DNA from: Chloroflexi bacterium GWB2_49_20
GTDB taxonomy: Bacteria; Chloroflexota; Anaerolineae; Anaerolineales; Villigracilaceae
NCBI GenBank assembly: GCA_001796335.1
Contig: MGMF01000004.1
Span: 1 to 64,000 of the forward strand
Length of the DNA: 64,000 nucleotides
Reading direction: 5' to 3'
Shown: positions 33,972 to 42,878 of the stretch, piece by piece
Numbering within the stretch: the first letter of the stretch is position 1
Layout of the letters: the number at the start of each line of letters is the position of its first letter
Notes under the pieces: model-generated
The model's input: the letters and a program-made list of their open reading frames with translations, nothing else
The model's database searches: none
What the model was told of the DNA's origin: nothing
Position numbers and translations under genes: made by a program

Positions 33972-34828
33972 GCCCGCACATTTTGGTCACGAATGACGAC
34001 GGTGTACTGGCGCCCGGCCTGCTGGCACTGGCACAGGAAATGCGCAAGCTGGGCAAGGTCAGCATCCTGGCTCCCGACCGCAACTGGTCGGGCGGTGGAC
34101 ATGTCAAAACCCTCGACCGTGCCCTGCGAGTGCGCGAAGTGCGCCTGAGTGATGGCACCCAGGCCTTTGCCAGTGACGGTGCGCCTTCCGATTGCGTCTC
34201 GCTGGCTGCCCTGGGCTACATCAAGGAGCCGATCAACCTGGTCGTTTCTGGCATCAACGTGGGCGCCAATTTGGGACACGATGTAACTTATTCCGGCACA
34301 GTCACTGCCGCGATGGAAGCCGTCATTGCCGGTGTGCCTGGCGTGGCAGTGTCACTGGAGGTGCCTGAAAATCACGTCGGCGAGATTGAATTCGGCCCGG
34401 CCGCCCGCGCCGCCCGCCGAGTGGTGGAACAGGTGATCGCAAACGGCCTGCCACCGGAAATCCTGCTCAACGTCAACGTCCCGTTTTTGAGTGACGAGCA
34501 GATGCGCGGCTTTCGACTGACGCGGCAGGGATTGCGCGTCTATCACAATCGCCTGGATGAACGCCTGGACCCGCGCGGCCGACCCTACTACTGGATCGGC
34601 GGCGACGCCCCAACCGGCGTCTCGGAGCGAGGCAGTGACATCGGGGCGCTGTCAGAAGGTTATGTCTCGGTTACCCCACTTCACCTGGATTTGACTGCCT
34701 ATCACATGCTGCCTGATTTGAATACGTGGGGATTGGAAGAACAAGCGCTGGAGCTGCCGAATATGAACCCGGCCCTGCTACTGGACTCCTCTGCCGGGCA
34801 GTTGCTGAAGGCGGAGGTAGCGGACTGA
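33968..34828 (+). CDS. surE: 5'/3'-nucleotidase SurE
   Basis: 286 residues. The metal-binding N-terminus ILVTNDDGVLAPGL, the conserved Ser/Asn region APDRNWSGGGH, and VVSGINVGANLGHDVTYSGTVTAAMEA are SurE hallmarks. It is a divalent-metal-dependent phosphatase acting on nucleoside monophosphates. Its position behind the Pho-box array and the 40-residue gene suggests it releases phosphate from nucleotides during starvation. The ATG overlaps the upstream stop. Confidence 0.93.
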   Translation: MSPHILVTNDDGVLAPGLLALAQEMRKLGKVSILAPDRNWSGGGHVKTLDRALRVREVRLSDGTQAFASDGAPSDCVSLAALGYIKEPINLVVSGINVGANLGHDVTYSGTVTAAMEAVIAGVPGVAVSLEVPENHVGEIEFGPAARAARRVVEQVIANGLPPEILLNVNVPFLSDEQMRGFRLTRQGLRVYHNRLDERLDPRGRPYYWIGGDAPTGVSERGSDIGALSEGYVSVTPLHLDLTAYHMLPDLNTWGLEEQALELPNMNPALLLDSSAGQLLKAEVAD

Positions 34829-34855
34829 AGGTAAATCCACCTTGCTGATGATGCA

Positions 34856-34886
34856 ACGACGCAACCGCCTGGTGCGCCGTTTTTTG
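34856..34886 (+). terminator. Rho-independent terminator after surE
   Basis: ACGACGCA (34856-34863) pairs with TGCGCCGT (34873-34880) with one mismatch, followed directly by six T residues. Confidence 0.65.
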
Positions 34887-34983
34887 TTTTATTGCTTCAT
34901 GCATAAATAATTGAGCTTTTTGTCGTCATATTTCTCACATAAGCTAGAAATGCAGTTCCGTTATTTACGCAGTATTCTGTAAC

Positions 34984-35027
34984 TTTAACAAAACGTTAAA
35001 CATATGTTCTCTTGACGTTAAACATGG
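34984..35027 (+). promoter_or_regulatory. Proposed PhoB operator: four 11-bp direct repeats before the second pstS
   Basis: Units start at 34984, 34995, 35006 and 35017: TTTAACAAAAC, GTTAAACATAT, GTTCTCTTGAC and GTTAAACATGG. A -10-like TGATAA begins at 35030, about as far from the array as in the first copy. The ribosome site AAAAGGAGAA precedes the ATG at 35068. The match in unit number, order and register to 33767-33810 argues for one shared regulator. Confidence 0.8.
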
Positions 35028-35067
35028 CTTGATAAACTCTTCTTAACTAAAAAAGGAGAAAAGAAAA

Positions 35068-36261
35068 ATGCGTAAAAATTTATTTGTTTCCATGTTCGTT
35101 CTGCTCATCGCCGTGCTGGTGCTCAGCGCCTGCGCTCCCTCCGCCTCTGCCACAGTGGTACCAACTTCCACAGATGTCCCGGTTGCCGGTATGCAACAAC
35201 CTACTGTTGCTGCAACCGTTGAACCCCTCCCGGCTGGATCGGTTCAGATCAACGGTGCGGGTGCCACCTTCCCCCTGCCCGTTTACACGGAGTGGGCTTA
35301 TGCCTATCAATATGTCGATCCATCCGTTGTCATCAATTACCAGGGTATCGGCTCCGGTGGCGGTAAAAAAGGTATCCTGGATGGCACAATTGATTTCGCC
35401 GGTTCCGACTCGCTTTTGAAGGACGAGGAATACACTGCTGGTGCTGACTTGCAAATGTACCCGATGCTGGCTGGTGCGGTGGTCAATGTGTACAACATCC
35501 AGTGGGCCAAAGAAATCCCGACGGGTACCACCCTGCCCGCCCTTGTCCTTGACCGCCAGACCCTGGTGGACATCTACAATGCTAAGGTCACCAAATGGAA
35601 TGATGCCAGGATCGTTGCCTTGAACCCCGGATTGGCCGAATATCTGCCCAACGCTCCCATCACAGTTGTGCATCGCTCAGATGGCTCCGGCACGACCGAG
35701 ATCTTCACCAATGCTCTGACCTCCTTCAGCCCGGACTGGGTTGCCGGTGGCGCTTCATCTGTCGAATGGCCGGTGGATAAGGCCGGAAACGGCGTTGGCG
35801 GTAAAGGCAACCAGGGCGTGGCTGCATCCGTCATCAACACCCCCAATTCCATTGGTTATGTCGAACTTTCCTTTGCCATCTCCAACCAGATGCCCTTTGC
35901 CAGCATGGTCAACAAGGCCGGCAAGACCGTAATTGCCAGTGCTGACTCTCTGGCCTCCGCCATGAACGATTTTGCCACAGCCTTTGATGCCAAACTGACC
36001 GTCACCATCGTGGACGCTTCAGGCGATGGCTCCTGGCCTGTTTCCGGCTATACCTATCTCATCCTGCATACCCAGAATATGACCGATTTCGTCAAAGCTC
36101 AGAAACTGCTGGAGTACATCCAATGGAGCCTGACCGACCCGTCCGCTGCCAAACGCGCCGGAGATCTTGGCTACTCGGTCCTGCCTGGCGCTGTCCGTGA
36201 CTTGGTGCTTGCCAAGCTCGGCCAAGTGACTGTCAATGGTCAGCCTGTTTTGACCAAATAA
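35068..36261 (+). CDS. pstS: Phosphate-binding lipoprotein PstS (second copy)
   Basis: 397 residues, about 100 longer than the first copy. The lipobox VLVLSAC anchors the Cys near residue 21. A Thr/Val/Pro linker follows, then the binding fold: INGAGATFPLPVYTEWAYAY, YQGIGSGGGKKGILDGTIDFAG, RSDGSGTTEIFTNALTSFSP (phosphate-binding SGTT loop) and VINTPNSIGYVEL. This AGATFP type is the classical PstS found with PhoU. Expression is presumably driven by the adjacent Pho-box array. Confidence 0.93.
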   Translation: MRKNLFVSMFVLLIAVLVLSACAPSASATVVPTSTDVPVAGMQQPTVAATVEPLPAGSVQINGAGATFPLPVYTEWAYAYQYVDPSVVINYQGIGSGGGKKGILDGTIDFAGSDSLLKDEEYTAGADLQMYPMLAGAVVNVYNIQWAKEIPTGTTLPALVLDRQTLVDIYNAKVTKWNDARIVALNPGLAEYLPNAPITVVHRSDGSGTTEIFTNALTSFSPDWVAGGASSVEWPVDKAGNGVGGKGNQGVAASVINTPNSIGYVELSFAISNQMPFASMVNKAGKTVIASADSLASAMNDFATAFDAKLTVTIVDASGDGSWPVSGYTYLILHTQNMTDFVKAQKLLEYIQWSLTDPSAAKRAGDLGYSVLPGAVRDLVLAKLGQVTVNGQPVLTK

Positions 36262-36288
36262 CCGGATATATTCACCTCCTTCCAAAGT

Positions 36289-36314
36289 GGAGGGCCTCCT
36301 TATGGAGGCCCTCC
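36289..36314 (+). terminator. Hairpin between pstS and arsC, likely partial terminator
   Basis: 11-bp perfect arms GGAGGGCCTCC and GGAGGCCCTCC around TTAT, followed by a weak T-rich run (TGCTTCTTTG). It would reduce read-through into arsC-pstCAB-phoU and stabilise the pstS message, giving more binding protein than channel. Confidence 0.65.
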
Positions 36315-36328
36315 CGGATGCTTCTTTG

Positions 36329-36736
36329 ATGAAAAAGAAACGTGTTCTTTTTGTCTGTATCGAAAATTCATGCCGCAGCCAGATGGCTGAGGCATTTGCG
36401 CGTAGATTGGCTCCAGATGTGATCGATGCGTCCAGCGCCGGTTCACATCCATCGGGTGAGATCAATCCGAAAGCGATCCAATCCATGCGGGCCCTGGGCT
36501 ACGACTTAAACCAGCAGCGCTCCAAGTCCCTGGGCGAGATCCCCCGCACCAAATTTGACTACGTTATCACCATGGGTTGCGGGGACGAATGTCCATTTAT
36601 CCCGGCGGTTCATCATGAAGATTGGGATATTCCGGATCCAAAAGATATGCCGCTGGACGAATTCCGCAAAATCCGCAACAGGATCCGGGAACGTGTGGAA
36701 GCACTGGCAAGCAGTATCAGGCGGAATTGTGAATAA
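36329..36736 (+). CDS. arsC: Arsenate reductase ArsC (thioredoxin-type, LMW-PTP fold)
   Basis: 135 residues from the ATG at 36329; upstream starts lie within the hairpin. The P-loop C10-IENS-C15-R16-S is the LMW-phosphatase signature, and MGCGDEC gives C84 and C88, the extra cysteines for the disulphide relay of thioredoxin-linked ArsC. DPKD near residue 100 supplies the general acid. It reduces arsenate to arsenite. Location inside a pst operon suits a cell whose induced phosphate uptake also brings in arsenate. No arsenite pump is in view. Confidence 0.85.
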   Translation: MKKKRVLFVCIENSCRSQMAEAFARRLAPDVIDASSAGSHPSGEINPKAIQSMRALGYDLNQQRSKSLGEIPRTKFDYVITMGCGDECPFIPAVHHEDWDIPDPKDMPLDEFRKIRNRIRERVEALASSIRRNCE

Positions 36737-37736
36737 GAAAATCAAACCTGCGCTCAAACCAAATAGGATACTTCGCCTCCACCGAATCTTCCGGCATGGA
36801 GACCGGCCCTGGCAGGGATTGATCATGGTGGTATCCATCTTCATCATCGTTTTAATGGCTGCCATTGGTTGGATGCTGTGGCGGGAATCCTCCGGAGCCC
36901 GTTTCACGTTCGGCTGGAATTTCCTGGCACCCACCACAAATGCCTCCTGGGACCCGGTTAACGATCATTTCCAAGCCTGGCCATTTATCTATGGAACACT
37001 GCTCACCTCGTTGTTCGCAATTATCATTGCGCTCCCCATCAGCCTGGGGATCGCCATCTTCCTAGTGGAATTGTGCCCAGCCTGGCTGCGCACCCCATTG
37101 ACCTGGATGGTTGAACTCCTGGCAGCCATTCCCAGCGTGGTGTATGGCCTGTGGGGTATCTTCATCTTTTTGCCGGTGGTGGTCACACCAATTGGGAGCT
37201 TCCTGGCCGAAACGCTTGGGAACTTTCCTGTTATCGGAGCGTTGTTCGCAGGTCCAATGTCGGCCAGCGGAGCATCGCGCCTGGCGGCGAGTCTTATCCT
37301 GGCCATCATGATCATCCCCACCATCGCCGCCGTCACACGCGACGTGTTCCTTGCCATCCCCAATTCCCAGCGTGAAGCCTCGCTGGCGCTCGGATCAACC
37401 CGATGGGAAACCATCTGGAAGGTTCTCATCCCATACGGACTTTCCGGCATTCTCGGCGCGGTCATCCTTGGGTTGGGACGCGCCCTTGGCGAGACGATGG
37501 CTGTTACCATGGTGATCGGGAACAGCATCGAGGGTAGCCTGTCCCTGCTGCGACCCGGGTATAGCATGGCGAGTGTCATCGCCAACGAGTTCGCTGAGGC
37601 GGTCTCGAAACTGCACAACCAGGCGCTGGTGGAGGTGGGACTGGCGCTGTTCGTGATGACTTTGCTCTTGAATATACTGGCGCGATTCCTGGTCTGGCGC
37701 GTGGCGAGCCGCACCCCGCAGGAGGTGCGCGCATGA
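36729..37736 (+). CDS. pstC: Phosphate ABC transporter permease PstC (second copy)
   Basis: 335 residues from GTG at 36729, which overlaps the end of arsC by 8 bp; the ATG further upstream lies deep inside arsC. Six TM segments; FYGTLLTS-type region FIYGTLLTSLFAIIIALPIS, IPSVVYGLWGIFIFLP, the EAA loop IPNSQREASLALGSTRWETI and ALGETMAVTMVIGN. The stop overlaps pstA by 4 bp. Confidence 0.92.
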   Translation: MNKKIKPALKPNRILRLHRIFRHGDRPWQGLIMVVSIFIIVLMAAIGWMLWRESSGARFTFGWNFLAPTTNASWDPVNDHFQAWPFIYGTLLTSLFAIIIALPISLGIAIFLVELCPAWLRTPLTWMVELLAAIPSVVYGLWGIFIFLPVVVTPIGSFLAETLGNFPVIGALFAGPMSASGASRLAASLILAIMIIPTIAAVTRDVFLAIPNSQREASLALGSTRWETIWKVLIPYGLSGILGAVILGLGRALGETMAVTMVIGNSIEGSLSLLRPGYSMASVIANEFAEAVSKLHNQALVEVGLALFVMTLLLNILARFLVWRVASRTPQEVRA

Positions 37737-38677
37737 CCCGTTTTGGAAAACTCCTGAACCAGAATCGCATTGCACATGCCCGTAAGCGCAAGACTGGCAA
37801 CAAGGTCATGCTCTCACTGACCGGTGTCCTGACTGCGCTGGCGCTTGTCCCACTGGTCTGGATCATTGTCTATGTCATCCTGCGCGGCGGGAAATCCATC
37901 AACCTGGATTTCTTCACCCAATTACCCAAGCCGCTCGGCATGGCAGGCGGTGGTGTGCTGCACGCCATCGAGGGTACGCTCATAGTCACCCTGCTGGCCG
38001 GGATCTTTTCCGTCCCGCCCGGAGTGCTGGCTGCTTTCTATGCGGCGCGTTTCCCAAACACTCCGCTGGGTATGGCCCTGCGCTTCAGCACGGATGTGCT
38101 CTCCGGCGTTCCGTCCATCGTAGTCGGGTTGTTCGCTTATGCCGTGCTGGTTAAGCCGATGGGACACTACTCCGCCCTGGCAGGCGGCGCGGCGCTGGCG
38201 GTGCTTATGCTTCCGACCATCATCCGCACCACCGAGGAGATGCTCAAACTGGTCCCGCATACCTTGCGTGAAGGCTCGCTGGCGCTCGGCGCATCAGAGT
38301 GGAAGACTTCGCTCAGTGTTCTCTTCCCGGCTGCGCTGAATGGTATCTTTACCGGTTTCCTGCTGGCTCTGGCACGCGCGGCCGGTGAGACGGCACCCTT
38401 GCTTTTCACCACTCTGGGGAATGAGCGCTATGATTTGAAAGCGATCATATCGGGAGGTGTGCAGTCGCATCAGGGTTTCTTCCAGATCCTGGACCGTATC
38501 GTCAACCAGCCGGTGGATTCGCTTCCACTGACATTATGGAAGTACGCCCAACAGCCGTACCCGGAACGCATCGAACAAGCCTGGGCGGTGGCATTGGTTC
38601 TGATGCTGCTTGTCCTGATCGTCAATATTACCGCCCGTGTGTGGATACAGGTTCGTACGCGGCGAATGGAAGGGTAG
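37733..38677 (+). CDS. pstA: Phosphate ABC transporter permease PstA (second copy)
   Basis: 314 residues, six TM segments. [36 protein letters not shown], the EAA loop [20 protein letters not shown] and [15 protein letters not shown] are PstA features. It overlaps pstC by ATGA and is 5 bp from pstB. Confidence 0.92.
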   Translation: MTRFGKLLNQNRIAHARKRKTGNKVMLSLTGVLTALALVPLVWIIVYVILRGGKSINLDFFTQLPKPLGMAGGGVLHAIEGTLIVTLLAGIFSVPPGVLAAFYAARFPNTPLGMALRFSTDVLSGVPSIVVGLFAYAVLVKPMGHYSALAGGAALAVLMLPTIIRTTEEMLKLVPHTLREGSLALGASEWKTSLSVLFPAALNGIFTGFLLALARAAGETAPLLFTTLGNERYDLKAIISGGVQSHQGFFQILDRIVNQPVDSLPLTLWKYAQQPYPERIEQAWAVALVLMLLVLIVNITARVWIQVRTRRMEG

Positions 38678-38682
38678 TTTTT

Positions 38683-39495
38683 ATGGAAATACAAACAATG
38701 GTTAAACCGACGACAGTAGAAAATACAGCCATCAAAGTGCAGGTGAAGGGACTGTCTGTCTATTACGGAAAATTCCGCGCCCTGACCGGGATCGACCTGA
38801 CAGTACATGACAGGAAGATCACGGCCATCATCGGGCCTTCGGGATGCGGCAAGTCCACCCTGCTGCGTTCCTTCAACCGTATGAACGACCTGACCCCCGG
38901 CTGCCGCATGGAAGGTGAAGTTATCCTGGAAGGGGAGAACCTGCTTGCCCCTGCTGTGGACGTGGTGGACATTCGCCGCCGGGTCGGGATGGTATTCCAG
39001 CGACCGAACCCGTTCCCGAAATCCATTTACGAAAACGTCGCCTACGGGCCGCGCCTGTATGGCATCCGCCGCAAGTCGGACCTGGATGAAATTGTTGCAT
39101 CCAGTCTCAAGTCTGCTGCCCTGTGGGACGAGGTCAAAGACAAGCTTCACCAATCCGGCCTGTCGCTATCGGGCGGACAGCAGCAGCGTCTGTGCATTGC
39201 CCGCGCCCTGGCTGTCGAGCCGGAAGTCATCCTGATGGATGAACCCGCCTCGGCACTCGATCCGATCTCCACGCTGAAAATCGAGGAACTGATGCAGGAT
39301 TTGAAGAAAGACTACACCATCGTCATCGTGACCCACAACATGCAGCAGGCTGCGCGTGTTTCAGACTTCACTGCCATGATGATGATTGACGAACAACGCG
39401 CCGGGCGTCTCATCGAATATGATGCCACCCATATCATTTTCACCCGCCCAAAGGACAAGCGCACCGAAGATTACGTTACCGGGCGCTTTGGTTAG
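38683..39495 (+). CDS. pstB: Phosphate ABC transporter ATP-binding protein PstB (second operon)
   Basis: 270 residues from the ATG at 38683; an alternative ATG is at 38698. Canonical motifs: Walker [11 protein letters not shown]-loop [21 protein letters not shown], signature [16 protein letters not shown], Walker [14 protein letters not shown] and H-switch VTHNMQQ. It keeps all the residues the 30931 copy has lost, so it is a good internal control for that variant. Confidence 0.93.
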   Translation: MEIQTMVKPTTVENTAIKVQVKGLSVYYGKFRALTGIDLTVHDRKITAIIGPSGCGKSTLLRSFNRMNDLTPGCRMEGEVILEGENLLAPAVDVVDIRRRVGMVFQRPNPFPKSIYENVAYGPRLYGIRRKSDLDEIVASSLKSAALWDEVKDKLHQSGLSLSGGQQQRLCIARALAVEPEVILMDEPASALDPISTLKIEELMQDLKKDYTIVIVTHNMQQAARVSDFTAMMMIDEQRAGRLIEYDATHIIFTRPKDKRTEDYVTGRFG

Positions 39496-39552
39496 TGAAG
39501 AAGACTGAAAATGGTTATAATAAACCATCAACCGAGTGAAAAGAGGTTACCG

Positions 39553-40218
39553 ATGCGAAAAACTTTTGAGAGTGAAATCCAGCAGTTGAAAGACGAGGTT
39601 CTCGTCCTGGGAAGCATGGTTGAGCAGGCCATCCTTGGCTCGGTGGAAGCGTTAAAAAAACGGGATGTCGAAGCCTCCCGCCTTATCTACGAGGCAGATG
39701 CCAGGATCAATGCCAAACGTTACGCCATCGAGGAGCAGGTCATGATCGCCATCGCCACCCAGCAGCCCATGGCGCACGATCTGCGCCTGTTGGCTTCTTT
39801 ACTCGAGGTCAGCGGGGAGTTGGAGCGCATGGGTGATTATGCCAAAGGTATCGCCAAGATCAATATCCTGATGGGGGATCAGCCCTTATTAAAACCTCTG
39901 ATCGATATCCCGCGCATGGCTCAGAAGGGCGCCGACATGCTGCACCGTGCCCTGACCGCCTTTGTTAATGAGGATGCTGAGACTGCCAGACTGATCCCTT
40001 ATGAAGATGACGAAGTGGACAACCTGTATGACCAGATCTATCATGAATTGATGTTGTTTGTCATCCAGGATGCGCGCAGTATTGAACGCGCCAACTGGTT
40101 ATTGTGGGTGGCTCACAACCTGGAGCGCCTGGCCGACCGCGTAACCAACATCTGCGAGCGGACGGTCTTCATTGCCACCGGCGAGATGAAAGAAATCGAA
40201 TCCAGCCGCGACGAATAA
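39553..40218 (+). CDS. phoU: Phosphate signalling protein PhoU
   Basis: 221 residues from the ATG at 39553, preceded by AAGAGG; an in-frame ATG at 39511 lacks a ribosome site. Two PhoU three-helix repeats carry metal-binding motifs ELERMGDYAKGIAK and NLERLADRVTNICER. It links Pst transport to PhoR, restraining the kinase when phosphate is plentiful. A TATAAT at about 39520 could give it an extra promoter. Confidence 0.92.
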   Translation: MRKTFESEIQQLKDEVLVLGSMVEQAILGSVEALKKRDVEASRLIYEADARINAKRYAIEEQVMIAIATQQPMAHDLRLLASLLEVSGELERMGDYAKGIAKINILMGDQPLLKPLIDIPRMAQKGADMLHRALTAFVNEDAETARLIPYEDDEVDNLYDQIYHELMLFVIQDARSIERANWLLWVAHNLERLADRVTNICERTVFIATGEMKEIESSRDE

Positions 40219-40245
40219 AAAAAGATCTTTTCAAATATTTGAAGA

Positions 40246-40278
40246 GGGGCTGTTCCTATTGACTTTTGGAACAGCCCC
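40246..40278 (+). terminator. Rho-independent terminator of the pst-phoU operon
   Basis: 11-bp perfect arms GGGGCTGTTCC and GGAACAGCCCC around an 11-base loop, followed by a T/C-rich run (TTTCCCTTCTTT). Confidence 0.8.
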
Positions 40279-40341
40279 TTTCCCTTCTTTATTGAGAGGA
40301 TACAAAAGATCAACTTAATACTCCCTGGAAATCATTACAGG

Positions 40342-40374
40342 GTTTTTAACCAATATTTACATGTTCTTTACATC
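40342..40374 (+). promoter_or_regulatory. Three 11-bp direct repeats with TTTA core, possible OmpR/PhoB-type site
   Basis: Units GTTTTTAACCA, ATATTTACATG and TTCTTTACATC start at 40342, 40353 and 40364; TTTA(A/C) is at the same offset in each. The 11-bp spacing is that of OmpR/PhoB-family sites, but the core differs from the GTTAAAC arrays. A -10-like TATCAT begins at 40382. Confidence 0.4.
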
Positions 40375-40439
40375 CAAAATGTATCATCATCAACAGCAAG
40401 GGCTTCCTTGCAAATTCAAATCATTCAAGGAGATTGATG

Positions 40440-40976
40440 ATGAAAAAAACAGTAACAGCACTTCTAATTGTGGCGGTAGTAGCCATTGCATTAAGTACCG
40501 CCGGTCTGGCTTATGCCCAGGCACCCACACCTCAGGCTCCAGTAACCGGAAGCGGTTACGGCTATGGAATGAATGGTAACGCCAGGATGCATAGTGGCAT
40601 AATGGGCCAGAATGTAGTATCTGGAACCCAGGATGGCGTGCTTCACGATGTGATGATCGCGGCCTTCGCTGAGCAGCTCGGAATTTCGGTGGAAGATCTG
40701 AATGCCCGGCTGGATGCAGGTGAGACTGTGGCAGATGTGGCTTTTTCCAAAGGTCTGACGGTTGATGAATTCCGGACCTTGATGACAGACGCCCGCTCAC
40801 AGGCTATTGACCAGGCCCTCCTGGATGGCACTTTGACCCAAGAACAGGCTGATCGGATGAATCAGCGTGGCGGCGGTCAGATGATGGGAGCCGGAGCCGG
40901 GCGAGGAGCCCGTGGCGCAGGTCAGGGTCAATTCTCAAACCCGGGTTGCCCGTACTATGACGAGGTTCAACCTTAA
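40440..40976 (+). CDS. Small exported Gly/Met-rich protein
   Basis: 178 residues from ATG 40440; ATG 40437 is equally possible, with AAGGAG at 40427-40432. The Sec signal peptide ends near AQAPTP (cleavage after LAYAQA). The mature protein has a Gly/Tyr/Met-rich region (GSGYGYGMNGNARMHSG), then a helical part (ISVEDLNARLDAGETVADVA, then LTQEQADRM), and a Gly/Arg/Met tail with one Cys. The helical part resembles DUF2680-like exported proteins. Metal or envelope-stress roles have been suggested for similar proteins but cannot be shown here. Expression may use the 11-bp repeats just upstream. Confidence 0.7.
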   Translation: MKKTVTALLIVAVVAIALSTAGLAYAQAPTPQAPVTGSGYGYGMNGNARMHSGIMGQNVVSGTQDGVLHDVMIAAFAEQLGISVEDLNARLDAGETVADVAFSKGLTVDEFRTLMTDARSQAIDQALLDGTLTQEQADRMNQRGGGQMMGAGAGRGARGAGQGQFSNPGCPYYDEVQP

Positions 40977-40995
40977 TCCATCCGGTGTTGATGAT

Positions 40996-41034
40996 AAAAA
41001 AGATGTGCGTCACAAGCGGACGCACATCTTTTTT
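40996..41034 (+). terminator. Strong rho-independent terminator
   Basis: 15-bp perfect arms (AAAAAAGATGTGCGT and ACGCACATCTTTTTT) around CACAAGCGG, A-run on one side and T-run on the other. It could act in both directions. Confidence 0.85.
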
Positions 41035-41052
41035 ATTGTTTATAATAGAGTC

Positions 41053-41130
41053 TTATTCCCCGGTGGCAATGGGCAGCCCTTGTGCCTTCCATTGAGTAAT
41101 GCCCCCTGCCATGCTGGTGACCGGGGATAA
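41053..41130 (-). pseudogene. C-terminal remnant of a rhodanese domain
   Basis: The minus strand encodes VTSMAGGITQWKAQGLPIAT-GE and a stop at 41053-41055. This is the conserved end of rhodanese/sulfurtransferase domains (LAGGIxAWxxAGLP). Nothing rhodanese-like continues upstream; the reading frame runs into the structured repeat at 41181. Confidence 0.55.
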
Positions 41131-41180
41131 AGAGTTCCTGATTTTGGAGAAGGACATCCAAATTAACTGGCTGTAAAGAT

Positions 41181-41251
41181 GTAGGGCGGGATTCAATCCC
41201 GCCGAAAAGTAAGGCACACCTGTTAACGGCAGGTTTGGAACCTTGCCCTAC
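41181..41251. repeat. 71-bp cloverleaf-like structured repeat
   Basis: Outer arms GTAGGGC (41181-41187) and GCCCTAC (41245-41251) enclose a strong hairpin (GGCGGGATT / AATCCCGCC, 41185-41203, partly overlapping the outer arm) and a second hairpin (ACCTG / CAGGT). The GTAGGG/CCCTAC ends match the REP-like element at 27427-27455. It abuts the 3' end of nadB. Confidence 0.6.
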
Positions 41252-41258
41252 ACCTACC

Positions 41259-42863
41259 TCACAACAACCTGTCACCCCCATCCACGGAGTCGACCCGGTA
41301 ATGGCAGCCTCGGCTGTGACGGTTATGACGGGCAGCCTGTGCCACCACCAGGGCAGCTTCCACGGCGTTGCGTAATCCGATCAGACCATCACTCAAGCGG
41401 GTGGAACGGTAGAAGGTCTCGATCTCATTCTGAATGTGGCGCAGTTCGCGAATGGCACGCGACATGCGCTCGGCTGAACGGATCAAGCCAACATAATGCC
41501 ACATGATGGTCTGGATGGTTTGCATATCCCCCTGGATCAAGGCCGGGTCGGCATCCACAGTCAGGTTGCTCTCATCCCAGGGCGGCACATCCTCCCGTCC
41601 CGGGATCGGTTCCCGGTCTTTTTTATCCAACTCGATTTCGAGATTGTTTGCAGCGCGCTGACCCCAAACCAGTCCCTCCAGCAGGGAAGTGGAGGCCAAC
41701 CGGTTGGCGCCGTGCAACCCCGAACAACTTACCTCTCCCACTGCATACAGATTCAGGATGTTCGAGCGTCCCCATTCATCCACGGCTACTCCTCCGCAAA
41801 AATAATGCGCAGCTGGAACCACCGGGATGGGTTCCCGGGTGATATCAATGCCAGCTTTCAGGCAGGTGGCATAAATGTTCGGGAAGCGTTCCTGGATGGC
41901 CTCCGCCGAGGCGTGCGAGGCAATATCCAGCAGTACATACGAGTAGCCGTGTGTTTCCATCTGGTGGTGGATGGCACGCGCCACCACATCGCGTGGCGCC
42001 AGATCCTTCCACTCAAGGGAATACTTCTCCATGAAGGCATTCCCATCGGGTGTCAGCAGTATACCTCCCTCGCCGCGCACAGCTTCGCTGATCAAAAAAC
42101 CTTCCATGCCTGGTGTAGACAGGGCTGTTGGGTGAAACTGGACATATTCTGCATTGATGATGCGCGCCCCGGCACGGTGTGCCATGGCCAGGCCGTCACC
42201 ACGCGAGCGCAGCGGGTTGGTGGTATTTGAATAAATGCGCCCCAGTCCGCCGGTGGCCAGGATGGTGGCTCCCGCCAGGTAACGGTGCACCATGCGCGTG
42301 GTTTGATCAAAAACATAAGCCCCGTGGCAGGTGATCGGCCGGTAGTTGGCCAGCGGATCGCGTGCATGATGCGGGAAGGTGATCAGATCTACAGCCGTCA
42401 GGTTCTTTACCAGGGTCACATTCGAGCATTTTCCCAGGGCCTGAAGCATGCCAGTGATAATGGCCTGCCCGGTGGTATCGCCTACATGGGCAATGCGCCG
42501 CCGGGAATGTGCCGCCTCCTTACCCCAGTCAATTTTCCCATTTGCATCTTTGTCAAAATCCACCCCGGATGTCTCTATCAGGATTTTTTGTAAATCTACC
42601 GGGCCTTCTTCAGCCAGGATACGTGCCGCCAGCGGCAGGCTGGCACCTGCTCCGGCTTTTAATATATCTTCCACCAGCAGCTCCGGAGTGTCATCCGCGC
42701 CGCGGCCGATGATACCTCCCTGGGCGTAACGCGTGTTTGACTCCTGGGGGTCGCTTTCAGGCGTGATCACATCTATCTTGAGGTTGGGGTTGCGCGCCAG
42801 GCCCAATGCGGCACTAACGCCGGCCACCCCGCTGCCGATGATAAGTACATCTGTTGTTCTCAC
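41259..42863 (-). CDS. nadB: L-aspartate oxidase NadB
   Basis: 534 residues. The FAD-binding loop VLIIGSGVAGVSAALGLA starts the protein. Also visible: SNTRYAQGGI, HSRRRIAHVGDTTGQAI, HPTALSTPG, AHYFCGGVAVDEWGRSN and the C-terminal SRGCHYRVD. It oxidises L-aspartate to iminoaspartate, using fumarate in anaerobes. It is the last gene of the minus-strand order nadC-nadA-nadB and lies 15 bp after nadA. Confidence 0.95.
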   Translation of the reverse strand: MRTTDVLIIGSGVAGVSAALGLARNPNLKIDVITPESDPQESNTRYAQGGIIGRGADDTPELLVEDILKAGAGASLPLAARILAEEGPVDLQKILIETSGVDFDKDANGKIDWGKEAAHSRRRIAHVGDTTGQAIITGMLQALGKCSNVTLVKNLTAVDLITFPHHARDPLANYRPITCHGAYVFDQTTRMVHRYLAGATILATGGLGRIYSNTTNPLRSRGDGLAMAHRAGARIINAEYVQFHPTALSTPGMEGFLISEAVRGEGGILLTPDGNAFMEKYSLEWKDLAPRDVVARAIHHQMETHGYSYVLLDIASHASAEAIQERFPNIYATCLKAGIDITREPIPVVPAAHYFCGGVAVDEWGRSNILNLYAVGEVSCSGLHGANRLASTSLLEGLVWGQRAANNLEIELDKKDREPIPGREDVPPWDESNLTVDADPALIQGDMQTIQTIMWHYVGLIRSAERMSRAIRELRHIQNEIETFYRSTRLSDGLIGLRNAVEAALVVAQAARHNRHSRGCHYRVDSVDGGDRLL

Positions 42864-42878
42864 AAGTTCTCCTTGAAC

